Below the pieces are notes generated by a model. The model did not search any database and was not told where the DNA came from. It saw only the letters and a list, made by a program, of their open reading frames with translations. From Uranotaenia lowii (lineage: Eukaryota; Arthropoda; Insecta; Diptera; Culicidae): a stretch of 64,000 bases of DNA. Position numbers and translations under genes: made by a program. This document shows, one piece after another, positions 11,664 through 22,074 of this stretch; within the stretch, counting starts at the first letter, position 1; every line of letters begins with the position of its first letter. The DNA is taken from positions 133,978,394-134,042,393 of the forward strand of contig NC_073691.1 in NCBI RefSeq assembly GCF_029784155.1, given 5' to 3'.

Positions 11664-12260
11664 CATGAAAACACGAAAAAGAATTGGAACTTGGAATGTT
11701 TTTACCCTTGCCCAGCCAGGTAAACTGGCTCAACTTGCTAAAGAAGCTAGCCGCCTCAAGCTAGAGACATTGGGACTGAGCGAAGTCCGTTAACCTAACA
11801 CTGGAGAACGCAGAAGGAGCCTTCTTGATGTCCAAAATAAACGAAGCGCAGACATTGCATCTGACCACCACCTCGTCCTTGGCGAGATACGACTGAGAGT
11901 TGCGCAGTCAACGGCACGAGGAGAAAGTCGGGTGTCGATACGACGTCCGCCTTTAGGAGAATCTAGAGGTGAAAAGGGCATACGTTGAACAGCTAGAGTC
12001 CCGAGCCTCGGAATTGCCGACAGACGGAGCAGTCGAAGAACAGTGGTGTGGAATGAAGAATGCCTTTATCACGACGAGCTATGAAACTCTCGGTAAAGTT
12101 TGTGGAAGAAGAAGTGAATGGATGTCGGATGAAACCTGGAGGATAGTCGATGATCGGAGAGAGACGAAAGTCGGAAATGAGCAGGCATGTACCGGATAAG
12201 CCAAAGCAGCCACCCGCTTACGATAAGCGGAGCTGGAAAATGCAATTAAACGAGTTTGTA
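11664..12260 (+). pseudogene. RTE-type endonuclease, internally deleted
   Basis: Begins with MKTRKRIGTWNVFTLAQPGK and reaches LETLGLSEVR before a stop at about 11792. It resumes near 11815 with SLLDVQNKRSADIASDHHLV, the SDHHLV motif that closes APE-type endonucleases. The central catalytic portion (on the order of 100 or more residues in intact relatives) is missing, so it cannot nick DNA. The linker frame at 11969-12199 contains SEWMSDETWRIVDDRRETK, typical of the region before the reverse transcriptase. Confidence 0.7.
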
Positions 12261-12470
12261 GACGAGACAAGAGAGCCTGAACGAACTCCCTAGCCGAAGA
12301 AGAAGAAAGAGCCGCCGCTATTGGAGATATCCGATTACTTTATGACATTTCTTGCCGCTTTAGTGGTGCAAGGACTAATGCAAGAATGCCGCTGAAAGAC
12401 AGAGCAGCAACAACTCTTCCGAGTCACGAATAGCGATGACCAACAGAACCCGCAGCTCGAAGCGCCAACA

Positions 12471-13616
12471 GTGAGCCGCATAAATGGCGTCAATTCGGAA
12501 GCGCCCTCGCTGGCTGAAATAGAAGCGGCAATCAAAAACATGAAATCCAACAAAGCGCCTGGAATCGATTGCATTCCTGCTGAAATGCTCAAAGCCGACC
12601 CTGCCTTGTCAGCACAAATGTTGCACCGTCTTTTCGCTGACATTTGGGATACTGCAAAATTCCCGGCCGACTGGATGCAGGGTATCCTCGTTAAGGTCCC
12701 GAAGAAAGGAGACCTGACAGAGTGCGGTAGCTGGCGAGGCATAACGTTGATCTGTACAACCCTCAAAGTACTCTGCAAAGTGATCCTGAACAGGATCCAG
12801 GAGAAAATCGACGCTACACTCCGACGGCAACAAGCTGGATTCCGATCCGGACGATCATGTGTGGACCACATCACAACGCTACGAATCATACTGGAACAAA
12901 TCAACGAATTCCAGGACTCTCTTCTGCTGGTGTTCGTTGATTTCGAAAAAGCATTCGACCGACTTAACCATGAAAACATCTGGGCGGCTCTAAGGCGACG
13001 AGGGGTCCCAGAGAAACTAGTCCATCTCATCGAAGCACAATATGAGGCATTTTCGTGCAAGGTCTTGCACGACGGTGTCTTGTCCGAACCAATCCCGGTA
13101 ACTGCTGGAGTGAGACAAGGATGTATCTTATCACCGCTACTTTTTCTCATCGTAATGGATGAGATCTTGACTGAATCGATTGACTGTAGACCAAACCGAG
13201 GGTTGCCGTGGAATCCTTCAACAATGAAGCATCTGAACGACCTTGACTTGGCTGACGATATTGTTTTGCTCGCCCAAACACAACCGGATATGCAGAGAAA
13301 ACTCGACGACCTAACCGACAGTTCCAAGGCAGCAGGTCTCAAAGTCAATGTTGGAAAAACCAAGTCGATGGAAATCAACACAGCAAATCCCTCCAGTTTC
13401 ATGGTAGCTGGGCAACACGTTGAGAAAGTGGAGTGCTTCCAGTATCTTGGCAGCCAGATAACGCCTGATGGTGGTACCAGGAAAGACATCGAAACCCGGA
13501 TCAGAAAGGCTCGATTTTCGTTTGCGAGCCCCCGAAACATCTGGCGGTCACGCCAGATCTCTTTACGAACACTGAACTTTGGCTCCACTGGACTAGGTGC
13601 ATGTTTTGTTCTTTAA
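12471..13616 (+). CDS. RTE-type reverse transcriptase ORF (381 aa, truncated)
   Basis: An uninterrupted frame with reverse transcriptase motifs in order: AIKNMKSNKAPGIDCIPAEM (residues ~22-41), ILVKVPKKGD, WRGITLICTTLKVL, QQAGFRSGRSCVDHI, VFVDFEKAFDRL (first catalytic Asp), VRQGCILSPLLFLIVMDEI, LADDIVLLAQ (catalytic ADD) and CFQYLGSQITPDGG. It would copy its RNA at the nicked target. The C-terminus drifts after RIRKARFSFAS: a frameshift near 13575 gives a spurious tail (LGACFVL). The normal frame reappears later, for example EIRTVDENFDWDQVKTLAPD. The endonuclease upstream is broken. The strong antisense frame at 12335-13588 is a shadow. Confidence 0.85.
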   Translation: MSRINGVNSEAPSLAEIEAAIKNMKSNKAPGIDCIPAEMLKADPALSAQMLHRLFADIWDTAKFPADWMQGILVKVPKKGDLTECGSWRGITLICTTLKVLCKVILNRIQEKIDATLRRQQAGFRSGRSCVDHITTLRIILEQINEFQDSLLLVFVDFEKAFDRLNHENIWAALRRRGVPEKLVHLIEAQYEAFSCKVLHDGVLSEPIPVTAGVRQGCILSPLLFLIVMDEILTESIDCRPNRGLPWNPSTMKHLNDLDLADDIVLLAQTQPDMQRKLDDLTDSSKAAGLKVNVGKTKSMEINTANPSSFMVAGQHVEKVECFQYLGSQITPDGGTRKDIETRIRKARFSFASPRNIWRSRQISLRTLNFGSTGLGACFVL

Positions 13617-13890
13617 GGCATTTTTTTTCTGTGGCAAAATACCAAGGAAATACGTCCGATAAATTGTGGATCCACTTACCGAAGAGAGGTACTAGATTGA
13701 AATCCAGAAGGACATCGAAGAAGGGGCAGACCCAGAAACTCGTGGCGGCGAAGCCTAGCCGCTGAAATCCGAACAGTCGACGAGAATTTTGACTGGGACC
13801 AGGTGAAGACGCTGGCTCCGGATCGTCAACAGTGGAGGTCTTTTACCACGGCCCTATGCACCGGAGGATCGGCGCGGGATCATTAAGTAA

Positions 13891-14560
13891 TTAAGTAAGC
13901 TATAACGGATTGTTGATCACTAAAAATACTTTGCTTAAATTGAGTACTGAGTGTTTGACTGTGCTTATTTTATTAAAACGCAACTACTTTAAATGACGCT
14001 GTTTTTTCCTATTAATCATAATCTATGAGAGGGGTATTTTACTTTACTAAATATACTCATAGTTTCAAAAATTTGTAAACAAACCATTGCTTACAATACG
14101 GTTTTTACATATAAACCCTTGAATTCGACTCTGTGCTCCAAGAACACTTAGATCAACACCATGCATCATCATGCGCGCCAGCCATTCACGTGCCTGTCGA
14201 TCATAGCTTGGAGCGAATGAACTCTTGTGGTTCGCGTCATCGGTTGGGGGTGTTTGACGGCGGTTTTTTGTTGACCAATAATCTCCGGCTTTTGGCGAAA
14301 GAGATCGAGAGTAAAGAGGGATCGATCCGCATCAAGCGGGTGCAGAACATGACCTCATGAACGTCGTCTCGCAAAGCAACGGTAAAGATCGCGTCATCGC
14401 AACCGGCCACCAATTCAACCCACATTCATTGTCCACCACTCATGATCATCGTCCATTCATGGGTGTTGTGTTGTTCATCGCTGCTGCTACTGCTGTATTG
14501 TAGTTTGTTTGCTCAAGACCTCGCTAGTTTTCGTGGCGGTACGGTCTCTTCTATAATGAT
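13891..14560. other. Intergenic, possible upstream regulatory DNA
   Basis: 13891-14110 is AT-rich with nothing recognisable. 14110-14560 is clearly more GC-rich and complex than its surroundings, contains no transposon similarity that I can see, and lies directly upstream of a TATA box. A cis-regulatory role is inferred from composition and position only. Confidence 0.35.
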
Positions 14561-14562
14561 TG

Positions 14563-14600
14563 TATAAAACCGAATGGAGTAAACTTTCGACAATTCATTT
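14563..14600 (+). promoter_or_regulatory. Candidate core promoter (TATA + Inr-like)
   Basis: TATAAAA at 14563-14569 is followed by an initiator-like TTCATTT with its A at 14597, about 34 bp downstream. Spacing is slightly long but usable. GC-richer DNA upstream and a clean 5' splice site at 14707 support a real transcription start. Confidence 0.45.
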
Positions 14601-14706
14601 CACTTTCGCTCTCGTTGCAGACTGCAGCTTTCGGAGCTTTCGGTCTTAATCGCCAAAAACCGCGTGTCAGTTTTCAGCTCTAAGTTACGGCGAACGCGTG
14701 CCAGAG
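14597..14706 (+). other. Candidate non-coding first exon (5' UTR)
   Basis: This 110-bp stretch has no ATG, is GC-richer than the flanks, and ends at a near-consensus donor CCAGAG|GTAAGT (14707). No matching acceptor with coding sequence lies nearby; the next same-strand host exon is the Osiris exon, whose acceptor TTCGATTGCAG ends at 57360, two bases before its likely ATG. I infer that it may be the leader exon of that gene, separated by a ~42.7-kb intron. It could instead belong to a non-coding RNA. Confidence 0.35.
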
Positions 14707-16600
14707 GTAAGTCTTCGTTTACGGGGCTCTGCTACTAAAAGTTAAGATCTGGAAACAATCGATCTACGGGGATTGACGCTTGGGTGTCGCAAAAGAAACA
14801 AAACAGTTTCTTATTCCAAACGGGTTCGCAAAACGGTTACATAACGTATCGGAGCATTGAAATTGTCCCCTTATTCATTGGACTAGTGTTTTTCAATGCA
14901 GCAGTAAATAAATACACCAATAATAATTATTGAGTAACCGGCGTTCGGTGACATAAAAGATAAAACGTGCAGAGAAAAGCAAAAGAGGGAGAGGGAAAAA
15001 AGTGCAAGTGACTGGTGGCTTCCAAGATCTTTTGTGTCTGAAGGTCGATTGAGCAGTGAAGGTAACGAAAAGAATACGAAAACAGTGACCAAGAGAGTTG
15101 GGGCAAAAAGCTCATAATTGATTTTTAACACTCGCCCGACAAAGTGAGAAATGGGGGCCACAGAAAAAGCAACACAAAGTGCCCTTCCATCGGACGTTGC
15201 TTATTCAATTATATGGCTTGCCAGACCATGAGAAGTGCGAAAACTTTGTCGCAGCTGGTGCTGCAATAAGAAAGTTTACCAGGCACCAGGAGAATGCAGA
15301 ACAAGTGATAATGACAAATATTTGCCAGATGGGAGGAGATAGGACGGTAGATTCTATCGCAAGTTCCTGATAAAATATGCTTTTCGCTTATGTACCGTGG
15401 TGCAATGAAACTTTCCAAAACTTTAATTTGGATGAAGAAATAAGCCTGCAGCGTGACTAACGGCAGAAGAAAGCAATTAATAAATCTTACATGACATGTT
15501 TCTACTGGAGATGGCGCGTTCACTATCTTGTGGTGGTGCACTTTATTTAAAAAAGAAGGTTGGATAATAACTTTGTGCTGAAGATAAAAATAAGTGTTTT
15601 TGATATAATGTTGAACAAAGAGAAGCATTCCATAACACTTTAAAACGATATACATATGTATAAAATTAAATAAAAAGGAACTATAGAGTGATCCAAATTA
15701 AAGAACAACTCACATGAGCTGTTAAGGCTATTAATTCAGATTTTCTTTCAAAAACTTAAGGAAATTGATCTTTAGAAGAGTTTGAAGCTTAAACTTAAAA
15801 TTTAAAATTTTGAAACTTAGAACATGGAATTTATTAGTAACAGAAATCAGAATGTAGAACAAAGAATACAAAATCCATCGATTCGATGGATATTCCGAAT
15901 TCTTAATTTTTAATTCAAGAGACAATCATAAACTAGGAATGAAGAATTAAGGTTTCGAGATTCAGAATTTTGTCATTCACAGAATTTAGCATACGGAAAT
16001 AAAAAAAAAACAGAAAATGTTATAATGTTATTAAACATTGAATCTAGATCTCAGAATTCTCATTTCAGAATTTTGACACCGCCTCACTAAAGTAAATCCC
16101 CAAACATGCAAGCAAACAAAAATATTTTCAATTTTTTTTTTAAACAATTTAAGATCCTTTCTGCATGAAATGATCGAAACACGTGGTATAAGATCGTTTT
16201 TTGACATATTGCGATCAAATTGCACGATTTGTAATCGTTACAAAAAGTATAATAATTATAATTTTTAGTATTCCTGAGCAAATTATTTAAAAAAATCCAA
16301 AAAAATATCATTCTTTTGCCATTTTTTATCTTTATTTATCAATATCTCGTGTATGCCCAAGCAACCAAAAGCCCCATATCTACTTAAACGCATGCTTCCA
16401 AAGTTCGAATTTCGCTGAACAAAGGAAATTTATTTTTGCATCACAGAATGCAAAAATAGAACACGTGTCGTAAATAAAAACATGAAGGCCACAGATTGTA
16501 AAATTCTGCATTAGACAATTGATTGGAATATTTATTTCCATAATCAGTTCGGGCAGGGGTTAAAATAAACAGATTTCTGGTTCTCAACTGGTGACACGAC
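14707..16600. other. Intronic or intergenic stretch with degenerate repeats
   Basis: No gene recognised. 15725-16085 is rich in short variants of AATTCTGAAA/TTTAGAATT in both orientations, a low-order degenerate repeat like the much longer ones at 39.6-41.8 kb and 52.3-53.1 kb. The frame at 15209-15655 (minus) has no family features. Confidence 0.4.
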
Positions 16601-16609
16601 CCATTAAAG

Positions 16610-17250
16610 TTTCACTGATTTATAAGATAGGTAGATTCAACACGCTGATTAATTGTGTCGTTTACAAAAGAGATTGCAGCAAATTCTCTTCTTATATTTA
16701 ATGGTGCTATATTTATTAGTGAACAGCGTGATTCGTAGCTGGGCAATTGACTCTGAGACCATCCTAGATTTCGTAAATCAGATAGAACAAATTGTTTTTA
16801 AATGGATTTTAAATGGTTGTATGAGAAATTTGCAAGGGGGACCACACAACGCTACAGTACTCGAGTATGGATCATACAGACATAAGATTTGTACAATGTT
16901 TTTGCTGTGTATGGGTCTCGAAAATTATATCTAAAATATTTTATAAAGCCAAGCATATTTTTTTCTGAATTACTGAGTTAAAGTGATCTACAAAGATTAG
17001 TTTTGAGGTCAACATATTAACTCTCATCTTATTGGTTCTCTCCACAAGCTAATTTCCTAGTGTAACAATTTCATATGATGGCTTTTCTATTCTTGTAAAT
17101 ACAATATTTGAACATGTTTTCACGTTTAGTTCAAGAAAAGTTTTTCTGCACCATTTTTTAAATATATTTATTTCATTTATAAACACCCAGAAATCTTCTT
17201 TTTTGTTGGCTTTCATATAAAGCTTCATTTCGTCTGCATTGAATATCGAA
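16610..17250 (-). pseudogene. Jockey-type non-LTR reverse transcriptase relic
   Basis: The minus strand read from 17243 gives FNADEMKLYMKAN, a mutated FADD-type catalytic box, then FLELNVKTCSNIVFTRIEKP. Further on come SILEYCSVVW and LRNLGWSQSQLPSYESRCSL, then NIRREFAAISFVNDTINQRV. These are the order and wording of the C-terminal half of Jockey-type ORF2. Stops and frameshifts are frequent. It begins abruptly 10 bp from the end of the DD37E transposon, so its upstream half is lost. Confidence 0.65.
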
Positions 17251-17252
17251 TA

Positions 17253-18393
17253 GAATCTGGTCGCATCTTTTCATTTACTGCAGCGCCCCTAGTTGTCACA
17301 TCGCGAACCTTTTGACAGTGTTTTAATCCGGATGGTTTGTTTACTTAGAGGTGAAATTTTCATCAAGATTGAAGCAGTCAGTCAAAAGTTATCGACGATG
17401 GAACGCGAAAGGCGAGAGAAAATTCTGCACACTCACGTAGAGAAACCGACGTGGTCAGGGGTAAAGATCGCGAAATTCCAGAAATATCCAAAATCGACTG
17501 TAAATTCTGTGCTGCGACGTTACCGGGAGACCCTTACGGTGGTTCGAGCAAAACAAACCAGGCGTAAAAGTGGAACATATGACCGGAAGCTGCGAGCAAA
17601 GGTAATTCGATCAGTTAACAATAACCCTGGAATCTCCTTGCGTGATTTGGCGAAAAAGTTCAAGACGAACCACAGTACAGCTCGACGAATCTGTTTGCAA
17701 GAAGGCTTGCGGTCGTATCATGCAAGCAAACACCCCAACAGGACGCTGAAAAAAAACCTGGTTGCCAAAACCAGGGCAAGGAAGTTGTACGAGAAAGTGT
17801 TGACCAAGTACAACGGCTGCATTTTGATCGACGACGAAACTTACTTCAACATGGATTTTGGACAAATACCCGGTAACAAATTTTACCTTGCGAAGCGTAA
17901 AGAGAATGTTGCGGGTAGATTCAAGTTTGTTTCCGCAGATAAATTTGCTCGTAAGTTGATGATTCGGCAAGGGATCTGTAGTTGTGGGAAGAAGACTAAG
18001 ATTTTCATCACTGGGGACACAATGAATGGAAATGTTTACAAAGAAAAATGTTTCCAGAAGCGGGTTTTGCCATTCATTCGGTCCCACAAAGGTCCGGTGA
18101 AGTTCTGGCCGGACCTGGCAAGCTGCCACTACAGCCGGGATGTCGTTAAGTGGAATAAGGAGAACAAGATCGATTTTGTTGAAAAAAGTATAAATCCACC
18201 AAACTGTCCGGATTTTCGTCCAATCGAGAAATATTGGGCAATAGTTAAGGGCAAACTGAAGAAATGTGGCAGAACCATGAAAAAATCCGCTCAAATGGAA
18301 AAATTGCAATAAAAACCCTACAACATGACATTTTTACTTTTGTTGTACGTTATTTTTTTGCGGAGAAATGATCTATTTTATCCGACCAGATTC
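17253..18393 (+). mobile_element. Tc1/mariner DD37E transposon (copy 1)
   Basis: Terminal inverted repeats GAATCTGGTCG and CGACCAGATTC are flanked by TA on both sides (17251-17252 and 18394-18395), the standard Tc1/mariner target duplication. It carries one long transposase frame. It sits between a Jockey-type relic and the 3' end of the minus-strand RTE-type element. Size is 1.14 kb, slightly short because the transposase lacks its C-terminus. Confidence 0.9.
17398..18312 (+). CDS. DD37E transposase, C-terminally truncated (304 aa)
   Basis: Cut-and-paste transposase of the mosquito DD37E lineage of the IS630-Tc1-mariner superfamily. The N-terminal half has two helix-turn-helix regions (SGVKIAKFQKYPKSTVNSVL and GISLRDLAKKFKTNHSTARR). 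The catalytic triad is visible: Asp in LIDDETYFN, Asp in WPDLASCHYS and Glu in CPDFRPIEKYWAIVKG. I count 37 residues between the second Asp and the Glu. I chose MERERREK as start; the frame is open to an upstream ATG at 17293. It ends about 29 residues after the Glu, whereas the related copy at 54133 continues for about 60 or more residues, so roughly 40 C-terminal residues are missing. No internal stop. Confidence 0.9.
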   Translation: MERERREKILHTHVEKPTWSGVKIAKFQKYPKSTVNSVLRRYRETLTVVRAKQTRRKSGTYDRKLRAKVIRSVNNNPGISLRDLAKKFKTNHSTARRICLQEGLRSYHASKHPNRTLKKNLVAKTRARKLYEKVLTKYNGCILIDDETYFNMDFGQIPGNKFYLAKRKENVAGRFKFVSADKFARKLMIRQGICSCGKKTKIFITGDTMNGNVYKEKCFQKRVLPFIRSHKGPVKFWPDLASCHYSRDVVKWNKENKIDFVEKSINPPNCPDFRPIEKYWAIVKGKLKKCGRTMKKSAQMEKLQ

Positions 18394-18443
18394 TATGTGA
18401 AACAGACTTTATATATTTTATTTTATTTACAAAGTATACCGTC

Positions 18444-19707
18444 TCACGACATAACTTGACGAACATAATTCCTATAATTCACTCGGCCCATGGCAACCGT
18501 TCTCCAATTTCTCAAGCACCCCACGTTCACCAGATCACGCTCCACTTGGTCTAACCACCTCGCTCGTTGCGCCCCCGCTCGGCTTGTTCCTACCGGATTC
18601 GTAGCGAACACCTGTCTTGCAGGACAGTCGTCCGGCATTCTCGCAACATGTCCCGCCCAGCGTATCCGGCCAGCCTTCACCACCTTCTGGATACTGGGTT
18701 CGCCGTAGAGTCGCGCGAGCTCGCGGTTCATCCTTCGCCTCCACTCTTCGTTCTTCTGTACGCCGCCAAATATGCCTCCTCGAGCAATATCCATGTCTCG
18801 TGCCAGTATGGAACAACCGGTCTAATGAGCGTGACATATCTATAGGTTACACTTTGTGCGAGGGCTAAGTCTTCCACAACGCCGTGGCTTGTGGAGTCCA
18901 TAGTAGGCACGACTTCCGGGTTCAGTCGGTCTCGGATCCGCAGGCTAGCATGTACTTCGTCTTGGACGTATTAATCATCAACCCAATCCTTCCTGCTTCG
19001 CGTTTCTGTTTGCGGTAGATCTCTTCCACCGCCGCAGATGATCTGCCGACTATATCAATACCATCGGAAAAGCAAATAAGTTGACTGGATCTGTTGAAAA
19101 TCGGGCCCCGCATTTCGCCCACCGCTCGTCGAATAACACCTTCTAGCGCCACGTTAAACATCATGCAGGATAGACCATCACCTTATCGAAGCCATCTGCG
19201 CGATTCGAATGACCTCGACAATTCACCCGAAATCCGCACACAGCACTGTTTTCCATCCATCGTCGCCTTGATCAGTCTGTTCAGCTTCTCGGAAAAGCCG
19301 TTCTCGTCCATGATTTTCTAAAGCTCGTTACGGTCGATCGTGTCGTATGCGACTTTGAAGTCGATGAATAGATGGTGCGTAGGTACTTGGTGTTCCCGGC
19401 ATTTTTGGAGGATTTGCCGTAATGTGAATATCTTGTCCGTCGTAGACCGTTCCTCCATGAAGCCGGCCTGATGACTTCCCACGAATCTGTTTGCTTGTGG
19501 CGTTAGGCGGCGGAGTAGGATTCGAGACAACACTTTGTAATCGGCATTGAGGACAGTGATCGCTCGGTAGTTCTCACAGTCCAATTTGTCGCCCTTCTTG
19601 TAGATGGGGCATATTACCCCCTCCTTCCACTCCTCCGGTAGCTGTTCTATGTCCCAGATCCGGACTATCAACCGGTGTAGGCAATCGGCCAACTTGTCCG
19701 GGCCCAT
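18444..19707 (-). pseudogene. RTE-type reverse transcriptase, interrupted by stops
   Basis: From 19707 downwards on the minus strand: MGPDKLADCLHRLIVRIWD, EGVICPIYKKGDKLDCENYR, SHQAGFMEERSTTDKIFTL and LFIDFKVAYDT, which carries the first catalytic Asp (the usual KAFD is KVAYD here). A stop follows RNEL (19318). Similarity continues as MDENGFSEKLNRLIKATMDG with another stop before GDGLSC. The frame at 18922-19164 has ICFSDGIDIVGRS, where the second ADD box is mutated to SDG. The C-terminal frame 18444-18794 has IRWAGHVARMPDDCPARQVF. The mutated catalytic box and stops show it is dead. Confidence 0.8.
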
Positions 19708-19786
19708 TTTGATGAGTTCAGCTGCGATACCATCCTTCCCAGCCGACTTGTTTCTAAATATTTAGCTGACGAATGGCTTCCTTAAC

Positions 19787-21157
19787 CTAACTCATCGTTG
19801 GGAGTGGCTCCTCTACGTAGTTGGCTACGCCGGCGATGTACCTTCCTCCACCGTCTTGATCTCCTGCATGTGCGCCGTTCAGGTGTTCATCAAAGTGCTG
19901 CTTCCACCTTTTGATCACCTCACGATTGTTCTTCAGGATGCTCCCGTCCTTATCCCGGCACATTTCGGCTTGCGGCACGAAGCCTTTGCGGGATGCGTTG
20001 AATTTCTGATAGAACTTTCGTGTTTCTTGGGAACGTTGCAGCTGCTCCAGCTCCTCGAGCTCCTCCTCCTCCAGGCGGCGCTTTTTCTCCTGGAAAATTC
20101 GGACTCGCTGCATCTTCAGCTGTCGGTGATTTTCCACATTTCGACGGGTGCCTCTTTGCACTACTGCCGCCCGCGCGGCATTCTCTTCGTCCATCACCCT
20201 CCTACACTCCTCGTCGAACCAGTCGTTCCGTCGAGTTCGCTCCACATAACCGATGACGTTCTCCGCAGCACTGTTGATGGCTGTCTTGATGGTATCCCAA
20301 CAGTCCTCGAGAGGGGCTTCGTCAAGCTCGCCCTCTGCCGGCAGCGCTGCTTCGACCGATTGCGCGTAGTCTGCCGCGACCTCAGGTTGCTTCAGTCGTG
20401 CGATATTTAACCGAGGCGGGCGCCGATTTCGTGTGTTGTTCACTACGGAGAGTTTTGGGCGCATCTTCACCATCACCAGATAGTGGTCTGACTCGATGTT
20501 GGCGCCTCGACAGGATCTGACATCGATGATGTTCAAGAAGTGCCGGCTGTCAATCAACACATTGTCGATCTGTGATTGCGTTTGGTACGGTGATCTCCAG
20601 GTGTTCTTGTGTGGGAGGCGGTGCCGGTGCTGGAAAAAGATACTACGTACGGCCATTCGTTTGGAGGCGGCGAAATCAATAAGTCTGAGGCCGTTTTCGT
20701 TGGTCAGCTGGTGCGCACTGAACCTTCCAATTGTCGGTTTAAATTCCTCCTCCTGGCCGACCTGAGCATTGAAATCCCCGATGACGATCTTGATATCATG
20801 TTTTGGGCAACGGTCGTATTCACGCTCCAGCTGCGCGTAAAATTCGTCTTTGTCGTCACCGGTACTTCCGCGGTGAGGGCTGCGCACGTTGATGATGATG
20901 ATGTTGAAGAACCGGCCCTTAATTCTCAACCGGCACATTCGTGAGTTGATCGGCCACCACCCGATCACGCGCTCTTGCATCTTTCCCATCACTATAAAAG
21001 CTGTTCCAAGCTCGTGTGTGTTGCCGCAGCTCTGGTAGATGGCACGACCATCTGGGTACGTTCGTACCGTGGAGCCCTTCCAGCATACCTCCTGCAGCGC
21101 TACGATGTCGAATTTGCGGCTCTTCAATTCGTTGGAGAGCACGTGGGTACTGCCCAC
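19787..21157 (-). CDS. RTE-type endonuclease ORF (456+ aa)
   Basis: Apurinic/apyrimidinic-type endonuclease, which would nick target DNA for target-primed reverse transcription. Motifs are VALQEVCWKGS (catalytic Glu), IVIGDFNAQVG (GDxN), QIDNVLID and NIESDHYLVMVKM (terminal SDH). A Lys/Glu-rich linker follows (about residues 330-350, EKKRRLEEEELEELEQLQRS), likely coiled coil. The frame stays open upstream of the first ATG and reads GTWNCRSLNFVGS, the usual TWN start of this domain, so the true N-terminus lies nearer 21230. It stops at PLPTMS, where an intact element would run on into the reverse transcriptase. Confidence 0.85.
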   Translation of the reverse strand: MGSTHVLSNELKSRKFDIVALQEVCWKGSTVRTYPDGRAIYQSCGNTHELGTAFIVMGKMQERVIGWWPINSRMCRLRIKGRFFNIIIINVRSPHRGSTGDDKDEFYAQLEREYDRCPKHDIKIVIGDFNAQVGQEEEFKPTIGRFSAHQLTNENGLRLIDFAASKRMAVRSIFFQHRHRLPHKNTWRSPYQTQSQIDNVLIDSRHFLNIIDVRSCRGANIESDHYLVMVKMRPKLSVVNNTRNRRPPRLNIARLKQPEVAADYAQSVEAALPAEGELDEAPLEDCWDTIKTAINSAAENVIGYVERTRRNDWFDEECRRVMDEENAARAAVVQRGTRRNVENHRQLKMQRVRIFQEKKRRLEEEELEELEQLQRSQETRKFYQKFNASRKGFVPQAEMCRDKDGSILKNNREVIKRWKQHFDEHLNGAHAGDQDGGGRYIAGVANYVEEPLPTMS

Positions 21158-22074
21158 AAAATTTAAAGATCGGCAGTTCCATGTTCCAAGTTTCCAATCG
21201 CTAGTCCCTTTTCGTCGCGTGGGTCTTTGCCGATTTCCATCCGAAATTTGTTGTTCGTTGTTCGTTGCTTATGTTTTTGTAGTCACAGGCTCGCAAGGCC
21301 CGCAGCTAACCCCACTATCTCGCAGGAGGACCGTCGTGATGTTGCTGTTTTGGGTCCCGAACACCACCAGGACGTTGTTGAACTTCGCACGCCGCCCTTG
21401 ATATGGAGAACAGACGCGTACGAAGCCCCCTGACTCAGTCTGCATGCGACCAAAGCATCCACCGGGGTTGGGTACCCGATCTCCGCTAAGGTTGCTCGCA
21501 CCCCAGCTAGCACCACGGGGAGGTAGAGAATCGGAGTTGCAGACAAGAGGTGATATGACCACTACCCGAAGGTTGGGTGTATGGGGTCTCGAGTTGCACA
21601 TTGTCTACCGTTCGCCAGCCAAAGTGGAGTGAATAAATTAAAGTGAATTAGTCGTTGTAGATCGTCTTTTAACAAATCCATGTTGCTTTCCAGTTATGAG
21701 TGTTATTAAAATGATTATATTTTTTTTTTATTCACGATTGCTTCAAATAGTTTTGGTATGCACGACAAGATTGCTTTACCCCGGTAATTTTTGATGACAG
21801 TCTTTTCCCCTGACTTGAAAATGAGTAGCGTAGTCCGGGGTAAGATTGATCACTTTTTTCAATATTTTTCGATTATTTTTTCTGTTAAAAAGAATGTGGC
21901 ATGTTTCATATTTTTAAAACATGGATGCAGAAATTTATTATACTGCTTAAAATTTGCAAAATCGTTTTCGTCTCTGTTCAGAATTTGATACTTTGAGGTA
22001 GCATTCATCAATCTCTATTCTGACGGTTTTAACGAGTTTTCTTGATTATAAAGGATACACAACTCCTTCGTAAT

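Larger units (their letters stand above)
11348..13890 (+). mobile_element. RTE-type non-LTR retrotransposon, decayed
   Basis: Starts with a 5' UTR homologous to that of the minus-strand element ending near 21620 (for example TGGATGCTTTGGTCGCATG in both). It has a shrunken endonuclease (11664-11950), a long reverse transcriptase (12471-13616) and a C-terminal stretch whose frame ends at GGSARDH near 13887. The 3' end is a short AAGTAATTAAGTAAG repeat, as expected for RTE-like elements, which end in simple repeats rather than poly-A. It abuts the preceding CR1/Jockey-type 3' end. Placement in RTE is by overall resemblance. Confidence 0.75.
18405..21625 (-). mobile_element. RTE-type non-LTR retrotransposon (minus strand)
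   Basis: Nearly full-length minus-strand element. The 5' UTR is near 21270-21625 (homologous to 11350-11500 and 7354-7430). Endonuclease is at 19787-21230, reverse transcriptase at about 18830-19760, C-terminal domain at 18444-18794, and an A/T-rich 3' end (AAATAAAATAAATA on the minus strand) near 18412-18430. GC content is much higher than the surrounding host DNA. Several stops, including one at the endonuclease/reverse transcriptase boundary, make it inactive. It is related to, but clearly distinct from, the element at 11.3-13.9 kb. Confidence 0.85.

Noticed and set aside
12335..13588. 417-aa minus-strand open frame
   Set aside because: It is the antisense shadow of the RTE-type reverse transcriptase at 12471-13616, which carries all catalytic motifs.
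17611..18309. 232-aa minus-strand open frame
   Set aside because: Antisense of the DD37E transposase; it has no motifs of its own.
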